Assembly (NCBI GenBank): GCA_018819105.1
Contig: JAHJQV010000005.1
Span: 43,430 to 107,429, forward strand
Direction of reading: 5' to 3'
Length of the DNA stretch: 64,000 nt
Source: Gammaproteobacteria bacterium
GTDB lineage: Bacteria > Pseudomonadota > Gammaproteobacteria > Xanthomonadales > Wenzhouxiangellaceae
Below the pieces are notes generated by a model. That model did not search any database. It saw nothing but the letters and a program-made list of their open reading frames with translations, and had not been told where the DNA came from. The position numbers and the translations under genes are program-made. Below are positions 55,120-63,876 of the stretch, piece after piece (within the stretch, counting starts at the first letter, position 1; each line of letters opens with the position of its first letter).

Positions 55120-56217
55120 ATGAAAACCTTTAGAGTCAGAATGTTGGCAGCGGTTACCGCCGCAGCACTTGCCGGTTCTTTCAGCATGTCGGCTGCAGCG
55201 CAGTATGATTACGATGACCGCTGGTATGTCAGCGCCTTCGGTGGTTTGGCTGCAATGGACAGCGACCGCTTTGATGTAGACGACGCCGGCATTTTCGGTG
55301 TCGGCATCGGTAAGTTCCTGAGCGATGATTTTTCGCTGGAACTGGAATTCGATCGCATTGATTCCGACCTGACCCCGCCAGCCGGCTTTGGCAGTGGCTT
55401 CAATGCCAAGTCGTTTGGCCTGTTCGGGCGCTACCACCTGATGTCGCCGGACGACCAGGTGCGTCCATACTTCGGCTTTGGCATCGGCGGCAGTTACCGC
55501 CAGAGTTTCGATACCGACAGCATTGCGTTTGACAAGGACACCAACATCTACATCTCTCCGGTGGTGGGCCTGGCCATGGAGCTGACCGACAATTTCGGTG
55601 CCCGCATCCAGGCTGCAATGCGTCGTGATGTTGGTGGCGACTCATCCAACCCGATCGGTGGCAGTTATACCGATTACCTGTTCACCGCAGGCATCACCTA
55701 CAAATTCGGTGATCCACCGGCACCGCCGCCACCGCCAGCGCAGCCGGCACCGCCACCACCACCACCAGAGCCGGTCGATGGCGACGATGATCGCGATGGC
55801 GTGAAGAACTCACGCGACAAATGCCCGAACACGCGCGCAGGCGCCGTGGTCGATGCTGACGGCTGCGAAGTTCAGGTGATCATAGATCTGCCGAATGTCA
55901 ACTTTGCCTTTGACAAGGCCGAGCTGACACCGGAATCCTTCCGCATCCTTGACGGTGCTGTGGCCACGCTCAATCGCCACAAGAACGTCAACATCGAAGT
56001 GGCAGGGCACACTGACAGCGTCGGCACCGAGAAGTACAATCTCGATCTGTCCGACCGTCGTGCCGCCGTGGTGCGCGATTATCTGATCAGCAAGGGCATC
56101 GATGCCGATCGCATGACATCTGCCGGTTACGGTGAATCTCGTCCGATCGCCAGCAACGATACCGATGCCGGTCGTGCGCAGAACCGTCGTACCGAACTGG
56201 TGATCACCAGCAAGTAG
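55120..56217 (+). CDS. OmpA family outer-membrane protein
   Basis: 365 residues. Signal peptide ends ASAAA-like (SFSMSAAAQ). An eight-strand beta-barrel (about 26-195, WYVSAFGGLAAMDS to FTAGITYKFG), then a Pro-rich linker (APPPPPPAQPAPPPPPPEP). A thrombospondin type-3-like calcium segment (DDDRDGVKNSRDKCPNT) follows, then the OmpA C-domain with NFAFDKAELTPES and the peptidoglycan-binding VAGHTDSVGTEKYNLDLS and GRAQNRRTELVI. It links the outer membrane to the cell wall. Confidence 0.95.
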   Translation: MKTFRVRMLAAVTAAALAGSFSMSAAAQYDYDDRWYVSAFGGLAAMDSDRFDVDDAGIFGVGIGKFLSDDFSLELEFDRIDSDLTPPAGFGSGFNAKSFGLFGRYHLMSPDDQVRPYFGFGIGGSYRQSFDTDSIAFDKDTNIYISPVVGLAMELTDNFGARIQAAMRRDVGGDSSNPIGGSYTDYLFTAGITYKFGDPPAPPPPPAQPAPPPPPPEPVDGDDDRDGVKNSRDKCPNTRAGAVVDADGCEVQVIIDLPNVNFAFDKAELTPESFRILDGAVATLNRHKNVNIEVAGHTDSVGTEKYNLDLSDRRAAVVRDYLISKGIDADRMTSAGYGESRPIASNDTDAGRAQNRRTELVITSK

Positions 56218-56297
56218 GCAAGCCGGCAGCATGCCGGCCAGCCATGGGCATGAACATGTCCTTGGTCACGGCCAGGCAGCAGCCAACCTGAGAGCAA

Positions 56298-56329
56298 AAA
56301 GCCGCAGTCACTGACTGCGGCTTTTTTTT
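56298..56329 (+). terminator. intrinsic terminator of the OmpA gene
   Basis: GCCGCAG stem with CTGCGGC and a short loop, then eight T. The following heat-shock -35 begins in its last base. Confidence 0.94.
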
Positions 56330-56359
56330 CTTGAAATCGCATGCAGTGATTCCCATCTT
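56330..56359 (+). promoter_or_regulatory. sigma-32-type heat-shock promoter of hsp20
   Basis: CTTGAA at 56330-56335, 15-base spacer, TCCCATCTT at 56351-56359. It is close to the lon promoter in sequence and spacing. The start near 56366 gives an 83-base leader. Confidence 0.7.
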
Positions 56360-56366
56360 ATGCAAT

Positions 56367-56445
56367 GCAGTCGCCAGACGGGGCTGCGCAGTGTGTCCAT
56401 ATGGAGCACTGCTTAACTTTCCACTTATTGCTTGATGAGGATAAG
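56367..56445 (+). promoter_or_regulatory. ROSE-like RNA thermometer in the hsp20 leader
   Basis: Three consecutive stems: GCAG/CTGC (56367-56387), GCAGTG/CACTGC with an inner TCC/GGA (56388-56412), and a hairpin over the ribosome binding site (56424-56445). In the last one CTTAT pairs with ATAAG, T429 with G440, G430 is bulged, and CTT pairs with GAG around a GAT loop, burying the GAGGA. The TTGCTT arm with its bulged G is the ROSE family hallmark. Confidence 0.65.
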
Positions 56446-56448
56446 ACC

Positions 56449-56955
56449 ATGACGACATTTGATTTTACCCCTTTGTATCGTACCGCCATCGGTTTTGACC
56501 GGCTTGCCAATGCGCTCAGCAACAGCGCACGCATTGAAAGCGGTGGCTACCCCCCTTACAACATTCTGTCTGTGGACGAAAACCAGTACCGCATTACCAT
56601 GGCCGTGGCCGGGTTCTCGGAACAGGATCTGTCCATTGTCAGTGAACAGAACACCCTGGTGGTGTCTGGCCGTCTGGCTGACAGCGATCAGAACAGCGAC
56701 CATGAATACCTTTACCAGGGCATTGCCAACCGGGCCTTTGAGCGGCGCTTCCAGCTCGCTGACCATGTCAAGGTGACCAAGGCCAGGCTGGAAAATGGAC
56801 TGCTGCACATTGATCTGGCCAGAGAATTGCCGGAAGCCATGAAGCCAAGGCAGATTCAGATCAACAGTTCCACAGGTTCGCGTCTGATCGACAACGAGAA
56901 CGCGGCGGCATCCGCCACCGACAGCGACAGCAGCACGCAGAGCAAAGCTGCCTGA
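56449..56955 (+). CDS. small heat-shock protein, Hsp20/IbpA type
   Basis: 168 residues from ATG 56449, four bases after the end of the thermometer hairpin. ATP-independent holdase that binds unfolding proteins. N-terminus FDFTPLYRTAIGFDRL is the IbpA-type start. The alpha-crystallin domain includes YPPYNILSVDENQYRITMAV and AGFSEQDLSIV, ending in ENGLLHIDLARELPEAMKPR; the I-x-I tail motif is IQI. The Ser/Asp-rich end is longer than in E. coli. Confidence 0.95.
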   Translation: MTTFDFTPLYRTAIGFDRLANALSNSARIESGGYPPYNILSVDENQYRITMAVAGFSEQDLSIVSEQNTLVVSGRLADSDQNSDHEYLYQGIANRAFERRFQLADHVKVTKARLENGLLHIDLARELPEAMKPRQIQINSSTGSRLIDNENAAASATDSDSSTQSKAA

Positions 56956-56983
56956 TCGGCTGGCTGTTGCAACACCCATCAAG

Positions 56984-57011
56984 CAGGGCACCACGGGTGC
57001 CCTGTTTTTTT
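56984..57011 (+). terminator. intrinsic terminator of hsp20
   Basis: CAGGGCACC, loop ACG, GGTGCCCTG, then seven T. Confidence 0.94.
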
Positions 57012-57125
57012 ATAAACCCGGCAATAAAATGCCCACGCAATTCGTTGCATGGCATTTGCAGTGGTCAGCCCATGTCGCTTGCCGCATAATGGTGGCATGC
57101 TGTTAGTTCGTCGCCCCGCGTTTTT

Positions 57126-57908
57126 ATGAGCCTGCTGCTGTCTGTGCTGCACAAGCTGTGGCTGTTGCTGGTGTTTGCGCCGTTGCTGCTGTTGTGGACG
57201 CTGCTGGCGCTGGTGGCTGCCTTCCTGCTGCGAGTACTGCTCGGTGAGCGGCGTGCCGGGGCCTGGGTGGCACCGGTCTGGACGCGGGTGCTGACCACCA
57301 TGCTGCCGCTGCGGGTGCGCATTCGCGGCCGTGAGCACATCGATCGGGATCGCGCCTACGTGGTGGTCTGCAATCACGAGTCGCAACTGGACATTCTTGC
57401 GCTGTATGGCAGACTGGGACTTGATCTGCGCTGGATCGTGAAACAGGAGATCCGCAGCATGCCGCTGATCGGCTGGGGTTGTCGCCTCGTTGGTCATGTT
57501 TTCGTTGATCGCCAGGATCGCGATGCCGCCATCGCCAGCATCAATCAGGCGGTGCTGCGGCTGGAGCCCGGTGAAGGCATGCTGTTCTTCCCGGAAGGCA
57601 CGCGCAGCAAGAGCGGCGAGTTGATGCCGTTCAAGAGCGGAGCATTTCGCACTGCACTGATGCTGAACATGCCGATTCTGCCAGTGTCCATTGAAGGTGC
57701 CTGGGAGCTGATGCGACCGGGGCAGTTGCTGCCCGCCTACGGCAGCGTGCGGCTGCAGATTCATCCTGCCATCGAAACAGCCGGCCTGCAAGACAGCGCC
57801 GAACAGGTGCGCGAACTGATGCAGCTGGCACGCTCGCGCATTGCCAATGGCATCCAACAGCTGCAGCGCAAAAGCCTGCAGCAGCGAAGTGGCTTGCATG
57901 AAAATTGA
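57126..57908 (+). CDS. plsC: 1-acyl-sn-glycerol-3-phosphate acyltransferase
   Basis: 260 residues, N-terminal membrane helix (about 10-37). Adds the second acyl chain in phosphatidic acid synthesis. Acyltransferase block I is CNHESQLDIL (H-x4-D) near residue 83, block II is around VKQEIRSMPLIGWG, block III is FFPEGTRSKSGEL near 154, block IV is ILPVSIEGAWELM. The last 11 bases overlap the start of the rhomboid gene. Confidence 0.92.
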   Translation: MSLLLSVLHKLWLLLVFAPLLLLWTLLALVAAFLLRVLLGERRAGAWVAPVWTRVLTTMLPLRVRIRGREHIDRDRAYVVVCNHESQLDILALYGRLGLDLRWIVKQEIRSMPLIGWGCRLVGHVFVDRQDRDAAIASINQAVLRLEPGEGMLFFPEGTRSKSGELMPFKSGAFRTALMLNMPILPVSIEGAWELMRPGQLLPAYGSVRLQIHPAIETAGLQDSAEQVRELMQLARSRIANGIQQLQRKSLQQRSGLHEN

Positions 57909-58590
57909 CCAACCTGATCCGGGTTACACCACATCACTGCGCAGCCGACGCAATTTCGTCACCGCGCTGCGTTTCAGCGTGCTGTTCACCACGCTGATCT
58001 GGCTGGTGTTCATCAGCAACTGGCTGCTCGGACTGAACATGCAGCAGTATGGATTGCTGCCGCAGCAGCAGTCCGGTCTGTGGGGGATTCTTTATACGCC
58101 CCTGCTGCACGGCAGCTGGCAGCATCTGATTGCCAATACCATGCCCTTGCTGGTGGTGCTTACGACCATGCTGTTCATCTACCCGAATGCCAGCCTGCGG
58201 GTGGCACCGGTGATCTATTTCGGTACCTCGGTGGTGGTGTGGGTGTTCGGTCGTCCTGACATCCACATCGGCATCAGCGGCGTGGTGTACGGTCTGTTGT
58301 CGTTCATCTTTGTCTCTGGCCTGCTGCGCCGGGACATCCGCTCCATTTCGGTGTCCCTGCTGATCTGGTTCATGTTCAGTCCATTGCTGGCCGGCCTGGT
58401 GCCGACCGCAGGGCCTGTGTCCTGGGAGATGCATCTGGCCGGCTTTGTGCTTGGCATTGTGCTGGCAGTGATCTACCGGGACTGGGATCGTCCACCGGTA
58501 AAACGCTATGCCTGGGAGGATGAAGCGGATGCTGCAGCGGAAGATCTGCTGCCACAGCGTGAGGCTGAGCAGCGTGATCCGCTGCACTGA
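57898..58590 (+). CDS. rhomboid family intramembrane serine protease
   Basis: 230 residues from ATG 57898, overlapping plsC. Six hydrophobic helices. Rhomboid marks: HGSWQHLIANTMPLLV (helix 2), the catalytic serine in IGISGVVYGLL (G-x-S-G, about residue 126), and the catalytic His in WEMHLAGFVLGI (about 177). The L1-loop W-R motif of classical rhomboids is not evident. Cuts membrane segments; substrates are unknown. Confidence 0.88.
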   Translation: MKIDQPDPGYTTSLRSRRNFVTALRFSVLFTTLIWLVFISNWLLGLNMQQYGLLPQQQSGLWGILYTPLLHGSWQHLIANTMPLLVVLTTMLFIYPNASLRVAPVIYFGTSVVVWVFGRPDIHIGISGVVYGLLSFIFVSGLLRRDIRSISVSLLIWFMFSPLLAGLVPTAGPVSWEMHLAGFVLGIVLAVIYRDWDRPPVKRYAWEDEADAAAEDLLPQREAEQRDPLH

Positions 58591-58629
58591 GTACAACAGC
58601 ACGCCTGGAGCGATGCGAGCGCAGGGGCG

Positions 58630-59577
58630 ATGACTGACATCTGCCTGCACATCATTGGTGCCGGGCGCGCGGCGGGCACATTGGCTGCGGCCTGGCGCAG
58701 TGCCGGTGTCATGTCTGTGGGCATGCTGCTGAACCGTTCACGCCAGAGCGCCAGGGCTGCGGCCGAACTGATTGGCGGCGGCCAACCCTGTGCGGATCTG
58801 CAGCAGTTCTGTCAGGGGTTGCAGCAGCAGCGAGGATCGGCCGCACAGCACTGGCTGCTGCTGGGTCCCCCGGATTCGGCGGTGGCGGACACGGCACAGG
58901 CGCTGCAGCAGAGCTGGCGTGGCTTGACGCAAGCTGATCTGCCGTTGCAGCTGGCCTTTCACCTCAGTGGCCAGCTTGATGCAGCGGCGCTGGGCAGGGC
59001 TGATGCGTGGCCGGGGGCGGTGGCGGTCGCTGCCGCCCATCCGGTGCTTTCGTTTGCCGAGCCGCAACGCGCACTGCAGCAACTCAGCGGCAGTTACTGT
59101 GTGCTGGAAGCCGCACCCGAATCCATCACTGCGCTTGCGGCTGCGTTTGACCGTCTCGGCATGCATACTCTGCAGGCTGCCCGGGACATGGATCGAGCCA
59201 GCTACCATGCCGCACTGGTCATGGTCAGCAATTATCAGTGCGCGCTGCATCACATGGCCGAGCGCTTGCTGCAGCGGGCCGGTTTCGATGAGCAGCAAAG
59301 CCGCTTGCTGCTGGCCAGCCTGAGCAGCACAGTGGCGTCGAATCTGGCCGCCAGCGGTGGCCTGGCGGCGCTCACCGGGCCGCTGGAGCGAGGTGACGCA
59401 GCAGCCAGCGCCAGACTGCTGCAGGCCGGCGCTGGCCTGCGCGACAGTCAGCAACTGGCGATCCGGGCCCTGGCCGGCGTGGTGCTGGACATGGCCGCAG
59501 ACAAGGGCAGCCTCAACACGCAGCAACTGCAGCAGATGCGCGCGCTGTTGAATAATGCCAGCGCCGAACCAAGTTGA
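58630..59577 (+). CDS. Rossmann-fold / DUF2520 domain protein
   Basis: 315 residues. Begins with a dinucleotide-binding site (IIGAGRAAGTLAAAW) and has a helical C-terminal domain of the F420-dependent oxidoreductase/DUF2520 type, recognised by YHAALVMVSNY and the late GGLAALTGPLERGD. It resembles ketopantoate/6-phosphogluconate reductase relatives; the substrate is unknown. It starts 39 bases after the rhomboid gene. Confidence 0.88.
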   Translation: MTDICLHIIGAGRAAGTLAAAWRSAGVMSVGMLLNRSRQSARAAAELIGGGQPCADLQQFCQGLQQQRGSAAQHWLLLGPPDSAVADTAQALQQSWRGLTQADLPLQLAFHLSGQLDAAALGRADAWPGAVAVAAAHPVLSFAEPQRALQQLSGSYCVLEAAPESITALAAAFDRLGMHTLQAARDMDRASYHAALVMVSNYQCALHHMAERLLQRAGFDEQQSRLLLASLSSTVASNLAASGGLAALTGPLERGDAAASARLLQAGAGLRDSQQLAIRALAGVVLDMAADKGSLNTQQLQQMRALLNNASAEPS

Positions 59578-59635
59578 TGAGAGTCATGGCATAAATCAGC
59601 AATCCCGTATCTGTCAAACGACAGCCAATCAGTAT

Positions 59636-59665
59636 CAGTCAATCAAAGTCAATCAAAGTCAATCA
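59636..59665 (+). repeat. three tandem 10-bp repeats upstream of pepN
   Basis: CAGTCAATCA, AAGTCAATCA, AAGTCAATCA in direct succession, 15 bases before the pepN ATG. The period of one helical turn suggests a stacked protein-binding site or repeat slippage. Confidence 0.8.
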
Positions 59666-59680
59666 GGACACCCTCACATC

Positions 59681-62383
59681 ATGCAGCACGATCACACCCA
59701 CAGCTCAGCCACAGCGCAGATCACCCGGCGCGGAGATTATCGACCTTCTGCCTATCTGGTGGATGCACTGGAGCTTGAGTTTGCTCTCGACCAGGCGCAG
59801 ACGCTGGTGCGCAGTGAGTTTGTCGTCTACCCGAATCCGCAGCACTCAGGCGAGCTGCCGCCACTGCAGCTCGATGGCGAGCAGCTCACGCTGCGCAGCG
59901 TGCGGGTCAACGGCGAACTGCTGCAGCCGGCGCAATATGAGCAGACAGATCGGGTGCTGCGGCTGGGCGTGTTGCCTGAATCTGCGCGGATTCAGATCGA
60001 AGTGGCGATCCAGCCGGAGACCAACACCGCGCTGGAGGGTCTGTATGTGTCCGGTGACTTTCTGCTCACCCAGTGCGAGGCGGAGGGGTTTCGCCGCATC
60101 ACCTACTTTCTTGACCGCCCCGACGTCATGTGTCGTTACCGGGTGGTCATGCTGGCCGATGGCAAGCGCTTCCCGGTGCTGCTGAGCAATGGCAATCAGG
60201 TCGCTGCAGAACAGCTGGCCGACGGTCGTCTGCGGGTGGTGTGGGACGACCCGTTTCCCAAGCCCAGTTATCTGTTCGCCCTGGTGGCTGGTGATCTGGC
60301 CTGCGTGGAGCGCGTCTATAGCATTGCCGAAGGCAGCGGCGATGAGCGCCGGGTGGCATTGAAGTTTTATGTCGAGCACGGCAGCGAGGATCAGTGCGAG
60401 CACGCCATGGCCTCCCTGCAACGGGCAATGCGCTGGGATGAACAGCGCTTTGGCCTGCACTACGATCTCGACGTTTATCACGTTGTGGTCACGCACGATT
60501 TCAACATGGGGGCGATGGAAAACAAGTCACTGAACATCTTCAATTCGCGCTATGTGCTGGCCGATCGGGAAACTGCCACCGATGCCGACTTCAGCGCTGT
60601 TGAGGCCGTGATCGGACATGAATATTTCCATAACTGGACCGGCAACCGGGTCACCTGCCGGGACTGGTTCCAGCTCACACTGAAGGAGGGGCTGACAGTA
60701 TTCCGAGATCAGGAGTTCTCTGCCGACATGCAGTCGCGCGCTGTCAAGCGCATCCAGGATGTGCGCGCGCTGCGCGAATACCAGTTTGCCGAGGACGCCG
60801 GGCCTATGGCGCATCCGATCCGGCCGGATGCCTATCAGGAGATCAACAATTTTTACACCGCCACGGTCTATCAGAAAGGGGCCGAGGTCATTCGCATGCT
60901 GCACAGCATGCTGGGCGAGCAGGGCTTTCAGCAGGGCATGCGGCTGTACTTTCAGCGCCACGACGGTCAGGCGGTCACCTGCGATGATTTTGTCGCTGCC
61001 ATGGCCGATGCCAACGACGTTGATCTGCAGAGCTTCTTCCGCTGGTACAGCACCGCAGGCACGCCGCAGCTGCAGGTGACCCTGAGCCATGACCGGCAGC
61101 AGCGCAGCTGCCGGCTGCAGCTGCGTCAGCAACTGCCGCAGGTGGCCGGCCAGCAGGCGGCACCGCTGCCGATTCCAATCAGATTGGCGCTGTTTGACCG
61201 TGCCGGAGCAAAAATCCCGGCACAGGTGCCTGCGGCGGACAACGTGTCCCGGGATGACCAGGGCGATCTGCTTATCATGTTCGACCGTGCGCAGCAGGAG
61301 CTCGTGCTGGAACAGGTCGACAGCCCTCCGGTGCCGTCCATCCTGCGCGGACTGTCGGCACCGGTACGCCTGCAGTACGACTATGCGCGCGAAGATCTGG
61401 CCTGTCTCATGCAGCACGACGATGATGCGGTGAATCGCTATGACGCCGCCGAGCGACTGCAGCTGACCGTGCTCGATGATCTCTACCAGGCACTGGCCGA
61501 CAGGCCGGATGACGGGGTGGTCGACACCGCACAGCCACAGCTTGATCCGCAGTATCTGCAGGCGATGGCGGCGGTGATCAATGACCGTGACAGCGACCCG
61601 GCGCTGCTGGCGCAACTGCTCAGCCTGGTCAGTGAGGATTACTTCAGTCGTCGCTACGAGCAGGTGGACATTGATCGCATCCATCAGGCGCGCAGCCTGC
61701 TCGGTCAACAGGTGGCCCATGCCCTGGGCGGCCAGATGCTGGCACGCATGCAGCAGTTGCAGACCCCGGCAGCATGGTCGCTCAGCGCCACAGCCATGGC
61801 CACGCGCAGCCTGCGCAACACGCTGCAATCGTGGTTGATGTTCAGCCAGGACGAGGCCATGGCCGAGCGGGTTTACGCCAGCTACAACGATGCCGACAAC
61901 ATGACTGATCGCATGGCAGCGCTGGCCCAACTGGTGTGGCACCGCAGTGTGCATGCGCATGCGGCGCTGCAGGATTTTGCCACACGCTACCAGAACTACC
62001 CGCTGGTCATGGACAAGTGGTTTGCGGTACAGGCGATGAGCACAGGGCTCAGCATTGCCGAGCTGGAGCAATTGCTGCAGCACCCGGCCTACAACGAGCG
62101 CAACCCGAACAAGGTAAGGGCTGTACTGGGCAGCTTCAGCGCGGCCAATCTGACCTCATTCCATGCTGCCGATGGCAGTGGCTACGCTTTCGTGGCCGAT
62201 CAGCTGGCGGCACAGGACCGGCTCAACCCGCAGCTGGCAGCACGGCTGGCCAACTGCTTCAGTCGCTGGCGTGCGTTTGATCCGCAGCGGCGTGAGTTGA
62301 TGCAGGCGCAGCTGGAAAAGCTGCAGCAGCGGCCGGATGGTTCCACCGCGCTGGGCGAAATGCTGGAACGACTGTTGGCTTGA
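59681..62383 (+). CDS. pepN: aminopeptidase N (M1 family)
   Basis: 900 residues from ATG 59681; upstream in-frame codons overlap the DUF2520 gene and the tandem repeats. Main cytosolic aminopeptidase finishing peptide degradation after Lon and Clp. Exopeptidase motif GAMENKSLNIFN, zinc site AVIGHEYFHNWTGNRVT near residue 311 with the third ligand in LKEGLTVFRDQEF, and the E. coli PepN-like C-terminal helical domain (NPNKVRAVLGSF). Confidence 0.96.
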   Translation: MQHDHTHSSATAQITRRGDYRPSAYLVDALELEFALDQAQTLVRSEFVVYPNPQHSGELPPLQLDGEQLTLRSVRVNGELLQPAQYEQTDRVLRLGVLPESARIQIEVAIQPETNTALEGLYVSGDFLLTQCEAEGFRRITYFLDRPDVMCRYRVVMLADGKRFPVLLSNGNQVAAEQLADGRLRVVWDDPFPKPSYLFALVAGDLACVERVYSIAEGSGDERRVALKFYVEHGSEDQCEHAMASLQRAMRWDEQRFGLHYDLDVYHVVVTHDFNMGAMENKSLNIFNSRYVLADRETATDADFSAVEAVIGHEYFHNWTGNRVTCRDWFQLTLKEGLTVFRDQEFSADMQSRAVKRIQDVRALREYQFAEDAGPMAHPIRPDAYQEINNFYTATVYQKGAEVIRMLHSMLGEQGFQQGMRLYFQRHDGQAVTCDDFVAAMADANDVDLQSFFRWYSTAGTPQLQVTLSHDRQQRSCRLQLRQQLPQVAGQQAAPLPIPIRLALFDRAGAKIPAQVPAADNVSRDDQGDLLIMFDRAQQELVLEQVDSPPVPSILRGLSAPVRLQYDYAREDLACLMQHDDDAVNRYDAAERLQLTVLDDLYQALADRPDDGVVDTAQPQLDPQYLQAMAAVINDRDSDPALLAQLLSLVSEDYFSRRYEQVDIDRIHQARSLLGQQVAHALGGQMLARMQQLQTPAAWSLSATAMATRSLRNTLQSWLMFSQDEAMAERVYASYNDADNMTDRMAALAQLVWHRSVHAHAALQDFATRYQNYPLVMDKWFAVQAMSTGLSIAELEQLLQHPAYNERNPNKVRAVLGSFSAANLTSFHAADGSGYAFVADQLAAQDRLNPQLAARLANCFSRWRAFDPQRRELMQAQLEKLQQRPDGSTALGEMLERLLA

Positions 62384-62398
62384 TCAAGCCCCGACGAC

Positions 62399-62614
62399 TC
62401 AGCCTGCCTGGGCCTCATTGATTGCCTTGACCAGCAGCTCGCGCTGCATGGTGGCATCCTGCCGGGTGGGAAACTTGAACGACAGTTTCAGATCCAGCAG
62501 GCGCACATTGAACTGAAAGCCCTCATCGTCCTTGGCAGTAAATATTGGGGTCAGCATCAGCACATGATGCAGATTGATGGTGTAGCCCTGCAGGTCATAA
62601 GTGGTTTTTGGCAT
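62399..62614 (-). CDS. hypothetical protein (71 aa)
   Basis: I do not recognise it. MPKTTYDLQGYTINLHHVLM, then FTAKDDEGFQFNVRLLDLKL and a basic-aromatic SFKFPTRQD, ending QRELLVKAINEAQAG. The strand-turn-strand plus C-terminal helix pattern looks like a small folded domain. No signal peptide or membrane segment. Convergent with pepN (15 bases); 66 bases downstream of the EamA permease on the same strand. Confidence 0.65.
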   Translation of the reverse strand: MPKTTYDLQGYTINLHHVLMLTPIFTAKDDEGFQFNVRLLDLKLSFKFPTRQDATMQRELLVKAINEAQAG

Positions 62615-62680
62615 GCTGGTTATCCGCTTGGTTAAAAGGTTGCTGATGGCATTGCTGATGGGTTCATGATGGCAGTGTCA

Positions 62681-63745
62681 TCAGTGATGATCGTCTGCGC
62701 GGTCCGCTTCGTCGCCGTCGTGCAGCGGGCTCTCGATGGCTGCCGGCTGGCCGATGGCTGCGCGCCGACGTTTGCCCGCCAGGCTGGTCAGCATGGAGCC
62801 GCAGACGACGATGGCTGCAGCACCCAGGCTCAGCCAGCTCAGGCTTTCCGCCTCGACCAGGCCTGGCTTGAACATCGCGGTCAGCGTTAAGACCGCGATG
62901 GTGCCCAATGGTGTCACAGAAATGATGGCCGACACCCGGGACGCTTCCCAGTGGTGCATGGCTTCGCCAAACGAGCCGTAAGCCACCAGCGTGTTCAGTC
63001 CACAGAACACCAGCCACATCCAGGCCGTCAGCGACAGCCCGCGGAAGCTGGAAAAGTCCACCGCCGGCAACAGCAACAGGCTGCTGCAGATATAAATGAA
63101 CAGCATGATCTGCATGGCTTTCAGCCCGCGCATCAGCCGTTTTTGCAGCAATGCGTAACTGGCCCAGGAAATGGCTGCGATCAGCATGAAGCCAATGCCG
63201 CGCACATAGTTCGATGTGGTGCCCAGACTGAGCAGCTGATCACGAAAAAACAGTCCCAGTCCGCCCAGCAGAATGACAAACCCCAGCCACTGCCAGCGGT
63301 TATAGCGTTCGCGAAAGAACAGCATGCCGCCAATGGCCATCAGCACCGGTGCCATTTGAATCAATACCTGGGCATTGGCCGGGGTGGTGTCGCGCAGACC
63401 GAGCAGAAAGAACACGTAATTGCCGGTTAGCAGGGCGGCTGCCAGCGTCAACAGTACGAAGTTACCCACCGACTGCTGTCGCAGCGGCTGTGGCGCAGGC
63501 CGGCCCACGCTGCTGCGCCAGATGCCCAGCAGCAGCGCAGCCAGTAGCATGCGAAACCAGGTCAGCGACCAGGCGTCGGTGTACTTCAGCGACACTTCCA
63601 GCGCCAGTGGCAGCGATGCCCAGCTGAACATGGTGATCAGCGAGAACATCAGGCCGAGTTGCCAGTTGTGGGAAACCTCGTCTGGATGCTTGCTCAATGT
63701 TGACCTGGCCTGCTGGGGTTGATGGCAGCATGCATTATCTGCCAT
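62681..63745 (-). CDS. DMT superfamily permease (EamA domains)
   Basis: 354 residues with ten hydrophobic helices in two EamA repeats. Landmarks: FSWASLPLALEVSLKY and WFRMLLAALLLG in the first half; ISWASYALLQKRLMRG and EASRVSAIISVTPLGTIAVL in the second. A charged tail (His/Asp-rich, DGDEADRADDHH) follows the last helix. Metabolite exporter of unknown substrate. Start ATG 63745. Confidence 0.9.
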   Translation of the reverse strand: MADNACCHQPQQARSTLSKHPDEVSHNWQLGLMFSLITMFSWASLPLALEVSLKYTDAWSLTWFRMLLAALLLGIWRSSVGRPAPQPLRQQSVGNFVLLTLAAALLTGNYVFFLLGLRDTTPANAQVLIQMAPVLMAIGGMLFFRERYNRWQWLGFVILLGGLGLFFRDQLLSLGTTSNYVRGIGFMLIAAISWASYALLQKRLMRGLKAMQIMLFIYICSSLLLLPAVDFSSFRGLSLTAWMWLVFCGLNTLVAYGSFGEAMHHWEASRVSAIISVTPLGTIAVLTLTAMFKPGLVEAESLSWLSLGAAAIVVCGSMLTSLAGKRRRAAIGQPAAIESPLHDGDEADRADDHH

Positions 63746-63832
63746 GCCACCGGCAGATGAAAGTAGCGTGCGCGTGAGCGCTTGCGCCAGCTGCTGCTGC
63801 TGGCAGGATAAAGCAATGTTTTTGCTACAATA

Positions 63833-63841
63833 GATGCCTGC
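63833..63841 (+). promoter_or_regulatory. extended -10 promoter of mnmG
   Basis: TGCTACAAT: extended -10 with TG one base before TACAAT. No -35. The start would fall near 63848, 29 bases before the gene. Confidence 0.4.
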
Positions 63842-63876
63842 TTAAGAGAACCAACGCGGTACAAGGTATTGCTGTC

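Noticed and set aside
57898..58590. Rhomboid as the sorting protease for the IPTL-CTERM-like protein
   Set aside because: Rhombosortases act on a different tail (GlyGly-CTERM), and the genes are 45 kb apart; no evidence for a link.
59636..59665. CRISPR-like repeat
   Set aside because: Units of 10 bp with no spacers.
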